64,000 nt of DNA from Simplicillium sp. C3G150-2 (GCA_022702485.1 JAJIYY010000006.1:1116001-1180000); one strand, 5' to 3'. Shown: positions 34,701 to 45,233, counted from the first letter of the stretch. Notes: generated by a model from the letters alone, not told the origin. Numbers and translations are program-made.

Positions 34701-35588
34701 CCTCGGGCAATCAACCAGACCTTCACTGGACTGTACGTTATGGAGCTCTGCTTGGCTGGGCTTTTCTACATCGCAAGGAATGAGAAGGATGAGGTCGCTT
34801 GCGCCACGCACGGTACCATCATGATTGTGGTATTCATACTCACAATCATCTACCAGTACTTCCTCAACCGCTCCTTTTCGCCCTTGTTCCGCTACCTGCC
34901 CGTCACACTTGAAGATGAAGCTGTGCTCCGTGATGAGGCATTCCAAAGAGCCCAGGACCGCCGGCTGGGTCTAGTTAATGAGGAGGACAATGAACCAGTG
35001 AGTATGTCCAAGGTCACTAGCCCTGGCTCGCCTCGTCAGCCTATGTCTCCTAGTTCTCGACACACTACTGGCAACAATATCGAGATGGACGAACTTCACA
35101 GTGATAAAGAAGCTGGCGTGTTTAACCCTGTGAGGCAAGTCGGCACGTGGGCCAAAGTTGGAGGACGGCAAATGGGAGAATGGGCCAAGGACGGTGGCAA
35201 CCAACTCTTGAAAATGACATTCATGGATCGTGACTCTGTAGCCGCAGAGTATCGACGACAACAACGAAAGAAGGACTTGGAGGCGCAGCGCGCCATGGGA
35301 GATGCACTATACGGTGGCATGCACGACGAAATTGAGGACTTGACGCCAGATGAAAGAGACTTGCTTACTAGGCATGCATTTATGCACTCTGCCCTCCGAG
35401 CGAGACGTCCGACAGTCTGGATTCCACGAGATGATATGGGCATCAGTGATGACGAGATTCGCCAAACAAAGGAGTTCAGCGACTACATTTGGATAAGCAA
35501 CGAAGGCACTGCGTTGGATAGCAAACAGCGAGTGATCTACGGCAAGAATCCTCCAGACTTTTCTGAGGTTGATGTTATCAATCTCTAA
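31701..35588 (+). CDS. CSC1/OSCA-family osmosensitive cation channel
   Basis: Two exons, 31701-32002 and 32066-35588, give 1274 residues. The first 30 residues look like a signal peptide (LLQMLLILVATSSTIVSAS); the first membrane helix is at about 68-94 and leads into the conserved RIFKPKTYLVPERERTEPPP formed at the exon join. The RSN1_TM, cytosolic and seven-helix DUF221 parts follow (e.g. KTLLIIFVPICGVLMPTLIP, YFFSYMILQALTTSSGTLLQ, GGVLYPRAINQTFTGLYVME). A large Lys/Glu-rich cytosolic insertion lies at about 240-430 and a long hydrophilic C terminus ends the protein. Yeast Csc1 and plant OSCA are hyperosmolality- or tension-gated Ca-permeable channels; some relatives scramble lipids. Membership is firm; gating and location are inferred. 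Confidence 0.9.
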
Positions 35589-35985
35589 GCGGCGGTTCAC
35601 TGTTGCATCGTACATGAAAATTACTTTCTTTCAACTTTCAACACTTGCATCGGTCTGCATCACATTGCTCTATGGCTTTCACTTTACTTTTAGTATTCCT
35701 GCCAACCAGTTATCGACTGCAGTCCTTTAAAGGATATTCGATAGACTAGTCAGTTCATAGGAATTGTAACACTTCTTTTAAGGCTTGTCACTAGCTCTTG
35801 TGTTGGTGATTACCACTCTGTAAAATCTTGTGATATTGACTCTAATTATATGTGCGTGAAAACGCGGCAATATGATAAATCTAAGTATAAAACGCCTATC
35901 TCTGATGCTTCCCGGGAAATCTCGCCCCCATTTATACGCCATCAAATCACTCATGCTCTATCATTTACTCAACATGCAAGTTTTG
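35589..35985. other. 3' regions of convergent genes
   Basis: Gap between the ends of the CSC1-type channel and the Cld1-like hydrolase. A/T-rich; nothing else recognised. Confidence 0.6.
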
Positions 35986-37610
35986 TTATACAGAAGACCG
36001 AGTCTTCTTCTTCTTCTCCGATTCATACACGCCGAGCATTTCCTTTCGCAGCTCTTTATTGAAAGCTTCGGGGTTGTCGAGATAGAGGTGGTGTCCAGAC
36101 TTGGGAATCACGACAACTCTCGTGCTGCCGTTTTCATTGCGCTTCTCTTCTTCGGATGCTGTCTTAAGAATGGCCTGTTGCTTCTGCTTGAGCTTTTCTT
36201 CGGCAGCGAGACCGCCGGCGACATCCATCCAATCGTTTTCGCCATACATGAAGACTATGGGGATACCAGTCTCCTTGAGAGCCTTGACACCATCTGTTTG
36301 AGGTATAGTTTGACGGCCAACGTCCTGGATGCGGTTGATCACGGGTCTGCGGGCGTACGCGCCAGGAGCGAGGATATAGGCTAGAGCGTACTCGCCACTG
36401 CCCTTCTGCTTGAAGATGGAGAAAGAATAGTCGTGGAGAGCCTGTGGCTCGTCACCGGGAAGATGGTTGAATCGCCTTGAACTCCAGCCAGAGACGAATC
36501 GCGGGCCCAAAGGACCAGTCATACGAACAATGCTGAAAGGTGACACGTTTTGATCCCAGAGCCACACAAGCCAGCCTGGGAGCGGTCGACGAGGCGCGGC
36601 ATTGTTGTGAGCAACGTTGTTTGGTGTGGCTTGTTGTGTATCTGTCTCGCCGTTCTCGGTGACTGCCTTTTGGTCTTGCGTGAATTCGTTTTCGAGGGTT
36701 GACTCTCCAGGTTCAGGCATCTTCGCATTTACAGCATATGGATCCTCGGGAACTCCGACCGGTGAGGCAAGAATGAGTTTCTTGAGATGACCTGGGTACT
36801 TGATGGCGTATGACACCGCCAAGTATCCACCGAGAGAGTGGCCGAGCAATGTGAAGCGCTCGATCTTGCGAGCCTTGCGCCATTCCTCGAGGGCGTCGAT
36901 GAACCAGTTCTCAGCCTCCTTCACTTGCTCCTCTCTCTCCTTAGCGTGTACCTTGAAGGGCGGTCTGCTGGAGTTGCCCATGCCGAGCATGTCCAAGGCG
37001 TACAGCTTCAAGCCAGGCAACTGAGTGATGGGCTCTAGGTTTCTGTAAAAGAAACCCAGACCGGCTCCGTAGCCATGTACCATGACAAGCGTCTCTTCGG
37101 TTTCCTCGCCGACTTTTTCGACACATATTTCGTTCAAGGCGCGGTTCTTCCCAGATAGCTGCACTAGGGATCTTCGCCATACTCGTGTGCCGATCGGGTC
37201 GGGTGTTTTTGAAGGATTGGGGTTCGCGAGACTATCGGCGGCTTCTTTGAGAACTGGTACCAAGGACATGACCTTGCGTTCGGCCATGTGAGGCGCTACA
37301 CTTGTCCACTGGAGATTGGTTTGTTAGCGGTGTGGTCCAGGTCCAAGGACTTCAAGCATGCACATACCCATTGATATGCCGCTTCTTTGTAGCCCATTGG
37401 GAAGTACACTGATGAAGGGCGCTGTTCGGGCTTCTGTTGCCTCAGATGCTCGGGGTGATCAGCGCCACGCGCATTGGGAGCGCGTACTGAGCCGTCGGCG
37501 GTAGACATTTTGGAAGTAGAGACGGGTGTTGATGCCGTCGAGGAGGGGAGCGACGAAACTAGAGGGATCCGAGATCGTAAAATGGCAGTAGCAGTGTGCT
37601 GCTTGAGCAT
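35986..37610 (-). CDS. Cld1/ABHD5-like alpha/beta hydrolase, probably mitochondrial
   Basis: Two exons, 37610-37368 and 37308-35986, give 521 residues. The N terminus MLKQHTATAILRSRIPLVSS is basic, hydroxylated and free of acidic residues, as in a mitochondrial presequence. The join gives GYKEAAYQWWTSVAP, conserved in this family. Catalytic features: HGYGAG (oxyanion, 159-164), GHSLGG with nucleophile Ser239, and near the C terminus GHHLYLD containing the HX4D motif of the ABHD4/5, Cld1 and Ict1 group. Yeast Cld1 is a cardiolipin-specific deacylase that starts cardiolipin remodelling in mitochondria; Ict1 is a lysophosphatidic acid acyltransferase-like relative. An upstream ATG at 37679 would add 23 residues and weaken the presequence, so I prefer 37610. 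Divergent with SPO7. Confidence 0.87.
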
Positions 37611-38649
37611 TCCTACTATCACAAGAAAAAGGCGGCAAGATGGGAATGCTGGGTGCTTTAAACCAAAGCCCCCAAGCAAACCACACTATTTCCGCGCCGC
37701 GCAACCAGTCTGTAAAGTCCACCAAAATGGATGACGCTGACTTGCGGAATCCGCAGCCGGACGGAGTTAAGGCAGTTAAGCGCAGACACGCAAAGGGCTG
37801 GTGGCTAACGCTCGGCGTTGAAGTCAATCCGATTCCCGGGGTTTAAAAACCCGTAGCCTGAACAGTTTTCTTTGGTCGGTTTGCAAACCAGTAAAGTTTA
37901 AGGAACAGCGTGGCGCAATGGCTCGCTCAGTAAGGACAGAATATGCTTGGTGGGATGCGAATGCGACCTTTTGGTGGCAGTCGTAAGGGGCGATCACAAC
38001 CGTGCTATTCGGATGATATCGGATTGAGAAGCTTGAGCGAGCCAGGTTTCGACGTCGATGTGTAGTGGTAGCGATGGAAGAGACTTGAGACGGGGAGGGA
38101 ACAAATAGACGCGATGTCGCAAGGCACTTATTCCTCTAGTGCTTGACAAGAAGAAAATAGAACGGCAATGAGGCAAATCAGTTGGGGAGGCCAAATTTCT
38201 GTTGACTGTTGACCTGGAATCTCCACCCGGAACGGCAACGAAGCCCTTCTGTAGCCGCCTGTAAGATTGTCCTCTGTAGCCAATGTGCCAGCCCACTGTG
38301 GTTGTTGACGACCCTGCACAGGGCCACCGCCACTACACTTTACAGTGGGCTGCGGGGTGCCAAATCGGGGGATCAGAATGACGTCCTCCCCTAGCCGCAC
38401 TGAACAGGAGCAACACGGCGGACGGCCATCCCTACCGAACTTTTGCCCGAAGCTGATCCATCGTCACCCGCCGCGAGCTGCTCGCACTTCGCTTTGCACT
38501 AATTTGGTCCTCCGCTATTGGTCCACGCTTCCAAGGATTGCGACGTTTACAGTCAGAGGCAGCTTGATTGCCTATTCAAACAAACATCAGTCACTTTATC
38601 GACCCTTTGAAAAACCCATCTGCGCCGAAATCCTCTCGTCGCTCCCACA
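37611..38649. other. Divergent promoter Cld1-like / SPO7
   Basis: About 1 kb between two divergently transcribed lipid-related genes. No other gene or RNA recognised. Confidence 0.5.
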
Positions 38650-39957
38650 ATGGCTGACGACCTCGACTCCATCGTCAAGGGAGCGTCGGCCGCCGCGCCG
38701 TCGGCTATCAAGTCAAACACAGGAACTAGTCCAATCTTGCCAAACTCTACAAACCAAGGAGATCCGTTGAACAATACGCCTAGCTCTCCGTCTATGATAT
38801 ACCTCAACCTGCTGATTCTCGAAGCCTCCCTGCGCGCCCAATTCCTCGAGCTGCGAGCCCGACGACGACACCACACCTTCTTCCTTACAATCTTGACCCT
38901 GTGGGTTTCTTTCTTCGGATACAAGCTTTATTTTGCTACTCGAGAAGACGGACAGGGAGTTGGAGGTTCCATCTACTGGGCCGTGGAAGGCGCGCAAAAG
39001 GTATGCTTCATGGGTGGAATCATTACTGCCATCCTGGTGTGGGCAACGGGGATCTGGGAGCGCGGAATCCGCTGGCCGCGCCGATGGTTTGCGATTTCCA
39101 ACCGAGGACTACGAGGTTTCAACTGCAAGCTTGTTGTAATTCGGCGACCATGGTGGGCAGAAGCGCTGTCAACAGTCGGCTTCTTCCTTACATATGGCCT
39201 CTTTTCGCATACTGCTAGCTCGTCATATCGTCATGTGGAGCCTTCCCTGCTGAGGGAGGTCGAAAAAGAATTGCAATTATCTGGAGAGAACCACCCGACA
39301 CTCATTGTGCCTCACGAAGACGACGTGCGAGGCGGCCACGAAGAGGATCTGGCACCGGGTGGAGATTACGTCAAGCTGCTGTTGCTGGCCAAGCCGTTTT
39401 CGCCGAATTTCAGAGAGAACTGGGAGCTTTACAGAACTGAATATTGGGAAAGGGAGAATGAGCGTCGCGCATTGCTGCGGCACAAGGTGAAGGAGAACGA
39501 TGTGAAGCTTGCCAAACAGCAATACGGCTGGTTCTGGTGGCTGCCATGGAAGCACCCACAGCCCAAACGAGAAGTAGTCAAGTCTGGCCACAGAGTACAT
39601 TCCGGAAATGAGAAGGATCACAGACGACGCACTAGTAGTATTCGTCGTTTGTCTGTGAGCTCTTCTCGAAGCTTCACGCCGTCCTTGGATTTGGATGACG
39701 GAGTACCATCTCGCAGAACAGGTTCCATTTCCAGCATGTCGGACAAACGTCGCAAAAAGCCAGGCTCGTCTTCCGGATCCATTTCCAAAGGAAAGAAAAC
39801 AACTGGCGACTCTCGTTCTGTCACACCAGAGCCAACGTCAGCCTTATCTCGCGAAAGCAGCATCAAAGGAGAATCGTCGCCCGAAGCTGGCCGAGTTTTG
39901 AGAAGCACCAAGGGGTCGCCGCAGAAAGACAGAAAACACGCGAGGCCAGCAGAATAG
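38650..39957 (+). CDS. SPO7: Spo7, regulatory subunit of the Nem1-Spo7 phosphatase
   Basis: A 435-residue single-exon protein. The Spo7 domain begins with SPSMIYLNLLILEASLRAQF (about 46-65) and LRARRRHHTFFLTILTLW, with membrane helices at about 77-96 and 117-135, and RWPRRWFAISNRGLRGFNC after them. The C-terminal 150 residues are basic and Ser-rich, likely cytosolic and disordered, much longer than in yeast Spo7 (a common feature in Pezizomycotina). Spo7 holds the phosphatase Nem1 at the ER/nuclear membrane; the complex dephosphorylates and activates the phosphatidate phosphatase Pah1/lipin, balancing storage lipid against phospholipid synthesis and controlling nuclear shape. Nem1 and Pah1 are not in the window. 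Confidence 0.93.
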   Translation: MADDLDSIVKGASAAAPSAIKSNTGTSPILPNSTNQGDPLNNTPSSPSMIYLNLLILEASLRAQFLELRARRRHHTFFLTILTLWVSFFGYKLYFATREDGQGVGGSIYWAVEGAQKVCFMGGIITAILVWATGIWERGIRWPRRWFAISNRGLRGFNCKLVVIRRPWWAEALSTVGFFLTYGLFSHTASSSYRHVEPSLLREVEKELQLSGENHPTLIVPHEDDVRGGHEEDLAPGGDYVKLLLLAKPFSPNFRENWELYRTEYWERENERRALLRHKVKENDVKLAKQQYGWFWWLPWKHPQPKREVVKSGHRVHSGNEKDHRRRTSSIRRLSVSSSRSFTPSLDLDDGVPSRRTGSISSMSDKRRKKPGSSSGSISKGKKTTGDSRSVTPEPTSALSRESSIKGESSPEAGRVLRSTKGSPQKDRKHARPAE

Positions 39958-40144
39958 CCAATGAAGACAACAGAGTTTTTTGCCCACCTTCTACATTGAT
40001 TATTTCCAGCCCACGAACCTGTAATTTGTCACTAGATCTCTCGACTAGTTTGTGTCCCCAGTTGGACAGCCCATTATGAATGCCGCTAATTAGTGCTTAT
40101 TATTAGTGCTCTCAGTCGCCGTGCCACACAGCGCCACCTAGCCG

Positions 40145-40339
40145 TGACTCACGACTCTGCATTTGCCCACATTTGGTCGGAGGAATTGTAGTGGTGAGAT
40201 CTTAATATCCACCGTGACTCACTTGAAATTTCCTCGTCGAACAATCAGCTCTTTGGTAGACACAATCCAGCCTCGTTTAGACAACAAGTCTACTCTGATT
40301 GGACAATTCCTCTGGTCGTGAACCCTGGAGTTTGAGTCA
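40145..40339 (+). promoter_or_regulatory. Three Gcn4/CPC1-type TGASTCA elements
   Basis: TGACTCA at 40145-40151 and 40215-40221, both in the shared context CCGTGACTCAC, and TGAGTCA (the same site read on the other strand) at 40333-40339. They lie 166-360 bp upstream of the GNAT start. This heptamer is the binding site of the bZIP factor Gcn4/CPC1 (amino-acid starvation) and related AP-1 type factors. The sites are seen directly; regulation is inferred. Confidence 0.6.
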
Positions 40340-40389
40340 ATTCGCTTCACGAGCTCCCACACAGTTTCCGGGGAGTTTTTCATTGTTGT

Positions 40390-40395
40390 TATAAA
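40390..40395 (+). promoter_or_regulatory. TATA box of the soluble GNAT gene
   Basis: TATAAA about 110 bp upstream of the ATG and followed by C/T-rich and CAAT-like sequence, a typical position for a regulated fungal promoter. Confidence 0.55.
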
Positions 40396-40504
40396 GCATT
40401 GCTACACCTTCAATTGCTATATTCTCAGCAGCATCTACACACAGCTTCAATTTGCAGCTTCATTTTCGTTCAAGCCAACGTCTTAATCATACATATCCTC
40501 CATC

Positions 40505-41149
40505 ATGTCTCAAAATAGCCATCTTGATACATTGGTATCCTCCACCAAATACCCCATCTACCTCCGCACTGTCCAGCTCCAAGATGCTGCTCGCTTCGCA
40601 AATATTCTCACCCATGACCACGAAGATGGAAAGCCAGATGGAAAGCCTTTGGAAATTTCCAAGGCGGAAGAAATCATCACAAAAATGCGCGAGTCCGCGT
40701 CAGAGCCTAGCATTCTAGGTGGAGATGGCCGTCCCTCGAGCGGGCCAGGCCGAGTGAACATGATTGTTGTCCTCAAGGAAGACTCTGGCGAAGAGACAGC
40801 CATTGGCATTGGAGGATATGGAGCCATCAAGGATTGGGTCCGCGATGGTGTCAATGTTAGAGCCGGAGACGCTGGTGTGGTCATCGACAAAGCGTACCGC
40901 GGTAAGGGCTACGCTGTAGAGGCGATGAAACTCGCTATCGACTGGGCTTTCACGGCGTTCAGCGAAGGAGGACCTCAATTGGATGTTGTCACAATTACTA
41001 CTGCTGAGACAAATGCAGCCATGATTAAACTCATTGACGAGAAACTGGGTTTGAAGGGCAAGGGGGTGAAACGCCCTGGCGAGTTTGATCCATTTGAGAT
41101 CTACTATGAGTTACTGCCAGCCGAGTGGAAGAAATTTCGCAGCGAATGA
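40505..41149 (+). CDS. GNAT-family acetyltransferase (RimJ/RimL-like)
   Basis: A 214-residue single-exon protein of the GCN5-related type. The N-terminal segment YPIYLRTVQLQDAARFANI is the usual first strand and helix of RimJ/RimL-like enzymes. The acetyl-CoA motif A region reads AGVVIDKAYRGKGYAVEAMK, with R-G-K-G-Y-A as the pyrophosphate loop, and the later ETNAAMIKLIDEKLGLKGKG matches the 'N-x-A-s' segment of this branch. No targeting signal or membrane helix. Such proteins acetylate small molecules or N termini; substrate unknown. The promoter has a TATA box and three TGASTCA elements, suggesting induction by amino-acid starvation or stress. Convergent with the GT31-like gene, 137 bp apart. 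Confidence 0.85.
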   Translation: MSQNSHLDTLVSSTKYPIYLRTVQLQDAARFANILTHDHEDGKPDGKPLEISKAEEIITKMRESASEPSILGGDGRPSSGPGRVNMIVVLKEDSGEETAIGIGGYGAIKDWVRDGVNVRAGDAGVVIDKAYRGKGYAVEAMKLAIDWAFTAFSEGGPQLDVVTITTAETNAAMIKLIDEKLGLKGKGVKRPGEFDPFEIYYELLPAEWKKFRSE

Positions 41150-41286
41150 GTAACAAAAAAATATCCTGGAATATTCGTTGGTGTACATAAAGAAAAATAC
41201 GCTGAAGGCTAAGGCTGAATAAAAAGCAACTAGGAAACGAAAAGACGAGACCCGGGCTATAAAGAAAAAGAACGACTGATCGTCAT

Positions 41287-42756
41287 CTAATACCTCCCAT
41301 GCTCCCAAATCAGAATAATGACTGAATCCAAAACACCAAGCTCTTTATCATCGACAGCGCCTCTGCGAGCATACGCCTGCCAAACACTACCGTCCTCGAT
41401 TTGTGTGCTGTCTATCAAATCCCACTTGCTACCGTCTTCGCTCAACCTCTCGTTACTCCTCCCAGCATCTTGGAGAACTATTTGACTTGATAGGGCCACA
41501 GACTCAGATCGCTCCTCGTGTCGAGCTTTGCTTCCTCGTTGAACTGACACTCCGTTGACTAATATCCAGTCATCCCGGAATAAGTATTTCTGCATATAAC
41601 ATGACTCTCCGCATATGTCAGCGACGAGATGTGCATCCCCAAGATTAACTCGGCTGTCTCGTTCTTGCTTCAACGCTAATGGGCGTCCTGAAGCTGAGTT
41701 TGGAGAGTAGTTGCCGGGGATGACGTTCATTTTCAAGTCGCCATGGTTTACAAGGCAATCATGAACGAGTCGCTCCCACTTCTGGCCATGGAATGGCGGC
41801 TTGGAGGATTTTGGCACGCTGCATGAGGGTGAAAGTACTCTTTCCACAGCCTTGTGGCTCAATATCACCACCCCTCCGCCATATGTATTCATCTCTCCTT
41901 CGACTTCTTCCCAGTCCTCTTCACTACTGGGAATTCCCAGATACAACTCTTCTTCGGGGTCGTATTTCTGTAATCGAAGGTCCAAATACTCCATGCTCGG
42001 GAAGAATACATCGTCTTCGATCAGCGCAAACCACTTCTTGGGAACCTTGGTGGTGGCAGCTAGCACGCCACCAAATGCATGCAGCTCCTCCATCAACCCA
42101 TAATACTTTGTGGCCCGGGACAAAAGTTCGTTGGTGGTATATACGACGCCATTAATACCAAATGAGTGAAGAAGGGCCTCGGCATCCAGGATATCTTCAT
42201 TCGTGGCTTGGTCGAAGAGTACGACAATGTGTGCGCCATTGGTTTCTTGGTACGGGTGTCGTGTCAGCCAGCGTTGCCAGCTACGCAGCATGGCCCTGTC
42301 GTTTGCTATGAGTCGCTCATATGTGGTTGATATAGCAAACAGAAAGTCAGACGCATCAAACGGAGGGGATAGCTCTTGCACAGGCAGTCGTAGCAAACCA
42401 TTAGCGCCGCGCACCGCAATGCCATGACGCTCAGCGTCGACGACTTCTGGTTCCTTTGGTTGAAAACTGAGAGATAGATCTGTGATGGGTTTCCATGGCG
42501 CCTTTTGAAACTCTGGTTGCACTCTCCAAGCTGTCCATTCAGTCTTGTCGCTTAGTCTATGGTCCTGAACGACCTGTCGAAGATAGTGTCTGATGTGTAG
42601 GTTATGTTCCGTTCCATCACCGCGAGCTTGGAAGTATGGCAGGTAGTAGTGGTACCATACGGATCTTGTATGAGCAAATAACCCCAAGAGACAAATCGCC
42701 ACAAGAAATGGCAAAATCCTTGAAGGAAAGGCGATTGAACTGGCGGGAAGCTGCAT
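41287..42756 (-). CDS. GT31/Fringe-like glycosyltransferase, type II membrane
   Basis: A 489-residue single-exon protein. One signal anchor at about 13-30 (RILPFLVAICLLGLFAH) with a short cytosolic N terminus predicts a Golgi type II membrane protein. The catalytic region has WFALIEDDVFFPSMEYLDLR, with E247-D248-D249 as the DXD-like metal and nucleotide-sugar motif, and later MNTYGGGVVILSHKAVERVL, typical of fungal Fringe-like GT31 proteins. The C-terminal part contains two cysteines in DICGESCYMQ. In fungi these are usually annotated as glycosyltransferase family 31 or beta-1,3-galactosyltransferase-like with unknown acceptors. Family assignment is moderate, since overall similarity can only be judged by motif. 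Confidence 0.8.
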   Translation of the reverse strand: MQLPASSIAFPSRILPFLVAICLLGLFAHTRSVWYHYYLPYFQARGDGTEHNLHIRHYLRQVVQDHRLSDKTEWTAWRVQPEFQKAPWKPITDLSLSFQPKEPEVVDAERHGIAVRGANGLLRLPVQELSPPFDASDFLFAISTTYERLIANDRAMLRSWQRWLTRHPYQETNGAHIVVLFDQATNEDILDAEALLHSFGINGVVYTTNELLSRATKYYGLMEELHAFGGVLAATTKVPKKWFALIEDDVFFPSMEYLDLRLQKYDPEEELYLGIPSSEEDWEEVEGEMNTYGGGVVILSHKAVERVLSPSCSVPKSSKPPFHGQKWERLVHDCLVNHGDLKMNVIPGNYSPNSASGRPLALKQERDSRVNLGDAHLVADICGESCYMQKYLFRDDWILVNGVSVQRGSKARHEERSESVALSSQIVLQDAGRSNERLSEDGSKWDLIDSTQIEDGSVWQAYARRGAVDDKELGVLDSVIILIWEHGRY

Positions 42757-43976
42757 GGTTGATATTCTTTAGTGCAGCCCTGCTGCCATTAAGCGCCCAG
42801 CGCAGATGATTGAAAAAATTGCCTGCAATATTTTTCTGAAAAACGATTTTCTTGTCGGTTTTAGAAAGTCTTCATGACTTGATGGGGGAACCGCAATTAA
42901 TTAACCAGGGAAGAAGGGAAAATGCCGAAAGACAACGTGTGCTGCCGGTGGTGATCAGCAGTCAATGGTAACGTGAATGCAGACAAAGAGGCAGGTCAAG
43001 CAAATAATGCCGGGGGGTCCAATATCTATTATAAACTACTTCGCAGATCGCTGAACAAGGGCTGCAACAAGAGGACAAAAAGTTAAGGCTTTGAGGGTTC
43101 CAGTCTTTCAAACGCAGGACGGCCTATCTTTTCATTTTTACGGGATAATCGCCATGCCCAATAGACAAATGCGAGCCACCCAACGAGCATTGTGAAACTC
43201 CCATGTGGGACGTCGCCTTAGCTGGATGAGGTAACGAAATGCCAATCGCTGACGGGCCCAAAGCTTGTTTTGGGCCAAGATCTGCTGATCGACTTAATTT
43301 ACAGAGCGTTCCTGGGTGGGACAGCGTGCAAAGAGCATGTTCCCTCCCTAGCCCAGGAGTATCCATGCCGAGTTTATCTTACCATACTTTTCTGGCCGTC
43401 TCTGTTCCTGACCATTATGCGCGCTGCTCCTCGCCCAATTGTCTGGTGTTACAGTCAGCCAAATGACGCCGTTCGGGCGACGCGGACCAGCCCAGGCATT
43501 GGTCGTAAGAACATGGTGACGCCGTAGCCTCGTCGCTTGCCCAGCAAGCTGACTGGAAAATAATGCGCCGGGTGGGAATGGATTCTTACGGGCGAGTGAT
43601 TTTATCTATACTTGCGTCAGCAAATGATAGATATGTTAGTACATGTGTCTCGACGACGCCGCGAGATCGTGGCCACAGTGGAACGAGCAAGCCTGGTAGC
43701 AAACAGCGCCACAACGCAGGAAGTTGATTGCTTCCTGCCCCTTACACTGCATCCACTGATTGATGCACAATGAAGGCAGGTAACAGCTAATGATGCCTGC
43801 CTTTTGGAGTGCTAGCAGTATGGAGAGTATTTGAAGATTTACCATCTCAACGGTTGCAACCAATGTTTGTGTCATCCTGCAATCCGTCCCTCTCTAAGCT
43901 ATAGTTTTCCTCGACAGCATCGATCAACCAAAGCATTCATTAGAAACCACAGCGCCTTACCTTAGCAGACAACACA
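42757..43976. other. Intergenic between GT31-like and SLATT genes
   Basis: About 1.2 kb. It holds both genes' promoters. No gene, tRNA or repeat that I could support. Confidence 0.5.
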
Positions 43977-44792
43977 ATGTCCAAAGATTCTAAAGGTGGA
44001 CCGTCGAGGGAGGTATCTCTGTACCCTCAAGACGAAACTGCAGCTCCTCAGTCTACCCAACCTGCCCCGTCTGGCGATGCAAACAACCAGCCACGACCAC
44101 GGCCAGGCCATCACCACCACCATAGAATCCATCCTCATCGATTCCTCTCCAAGGATGAATGGGCTATCATTGCACATGGAATAGGCGCGATCCGCGATGT
44201 CGAGCAAACCGTGGCCATGCATCCAAGGCATTAGTGGTGGCCGCCCAAGGGAATGGCTTTTGGGCTGTATAAAGATGTAGTCTCGCGACGCACCAAGTCC
44301 ATGTATTTGTTTCGCGGAGCCAGCATACTGCGTTGGACTTTCATGCTTCTGCAGCTGTGCATTGCTTCCGTTTTGACTGCACTTGGATCTATGTCCCGGA
44401 CTAACGGCACCCCAATCACGGTTCTTGGAGCAATTAACACGATTGCCGCAGGCATTCTGGCATTTCTGCACAACAGTGGTTTACCAGAGAGGTATGGGTA
44501 CGACATGGAGGAGTTCAAAGATGTCGAGGATCACATCAAGGAAATTCTTGATTCCGGAATTGCCCCGGCCGAGCTTTCGACGGAACAAATCCTTGCCGAG
44601 TGCTTCGAACTTTACCGTGAGGCTTCCGCAACTGTCAAATCCAACATGCCCGAGAACTATCGCAGTCGCCAAGCGAAGACTGTGCGAGGTGACGGCTCAA
44701 CCGCATCACCAGATCCCAAGTTGCAAACAAAGGTCATTTCAGCTCTCAAAGCTGCTGAATCGCCTGTGAGCCCACAAGACAAACCGAAATAA
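43977..44792 (+). pseudogene. Fungal SLATT (2TM effector) protein, in-frame TAG
   Basis: Two frames lie in the same phase: 43977-44231 (85 codons, ending AVAMHPRH-like TVAMHPRH) and 44235-44792, separated by one TAG at 44232-44234. Read through, the product would be a typical fungal SLATT protein: a Pro/His-rich disordered N terminus, then LSKDEWAIIAHGIGAIRD, FGLYKDVVSRRTKSMYLFRG, two membrane helices (LRWTFMLLQLCIASVLTALG and ITVLGAINTIAAGILAFL), and HNSGLPERYGYDMEEFKDVE. SLATT proteins were defined as two-helix effectors linked to SMODS/SLOG nucleotide signalling in bacteria; fungal copies have no proven role. No plausible intron removes the TAG: only 24- or 36-nt GT...AG stretches do so in frame, both too short. 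A start at 44253 would still give 179 residues with both helices. Either a nonsense allele, a shortened protein or a sequence error. Confidence 0.72.
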
Positions 44793-45233
44793 ATGGCAAA
44801 GTCTGGAGAGCGAGTAGCGAAAGACTGAGGAAGCTATTGACTGGGGTGTGTTGGCCTGATGTTAACATTGCCTGTGAGAAAGACACTGAGTACCTAGACT
44901 ATCCATTATCTTACCTGACTGCATTGCAGCCAGTGCAAAGGAATTTATGTGAACAGCGCGTCATAAAATGATTCCCAGGGGTAAAATGCTACTTGTTCAA
45001 TTTTTGTGACAATTTCTATTTTGTCTCATAGATGTAGTAGTCGAGACAGGAAGCCCTTCGCATACAGCGCTTCGCTGCCCCGCGCCGCAATAGACTTTGG
45101 GGGCGTTGACCGCCCAAGCTCTGAAAGTGTAATGGCGGCAGAATCGAAGAAAAAAAAAGTATGCCTCTGGCGCAGAACACAATCGCCAACCAGGTTTCCG
45201 TCAGTTTTTGAATCTTCTTATTTTTACGCGCGC
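44793..45233. other. Intergenic between SLATT and TRM1
   Basis: Holds the SLATT 3' UTR and TRM1 promoter. An open frame extends upstream of TRM1 from 45006 but has no conserved features, and I treat it as 5' UTR. Confidence 0.6.

Larger units (their letters stand above)
39958..40504. other. Intergenic between SPO7 and the soluble GNAT
   Basis: Contains SPO7 3' sequences, three TGA(C/G)TCA elements and a TATA-like box, listed separately. Confidence 0.7.
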
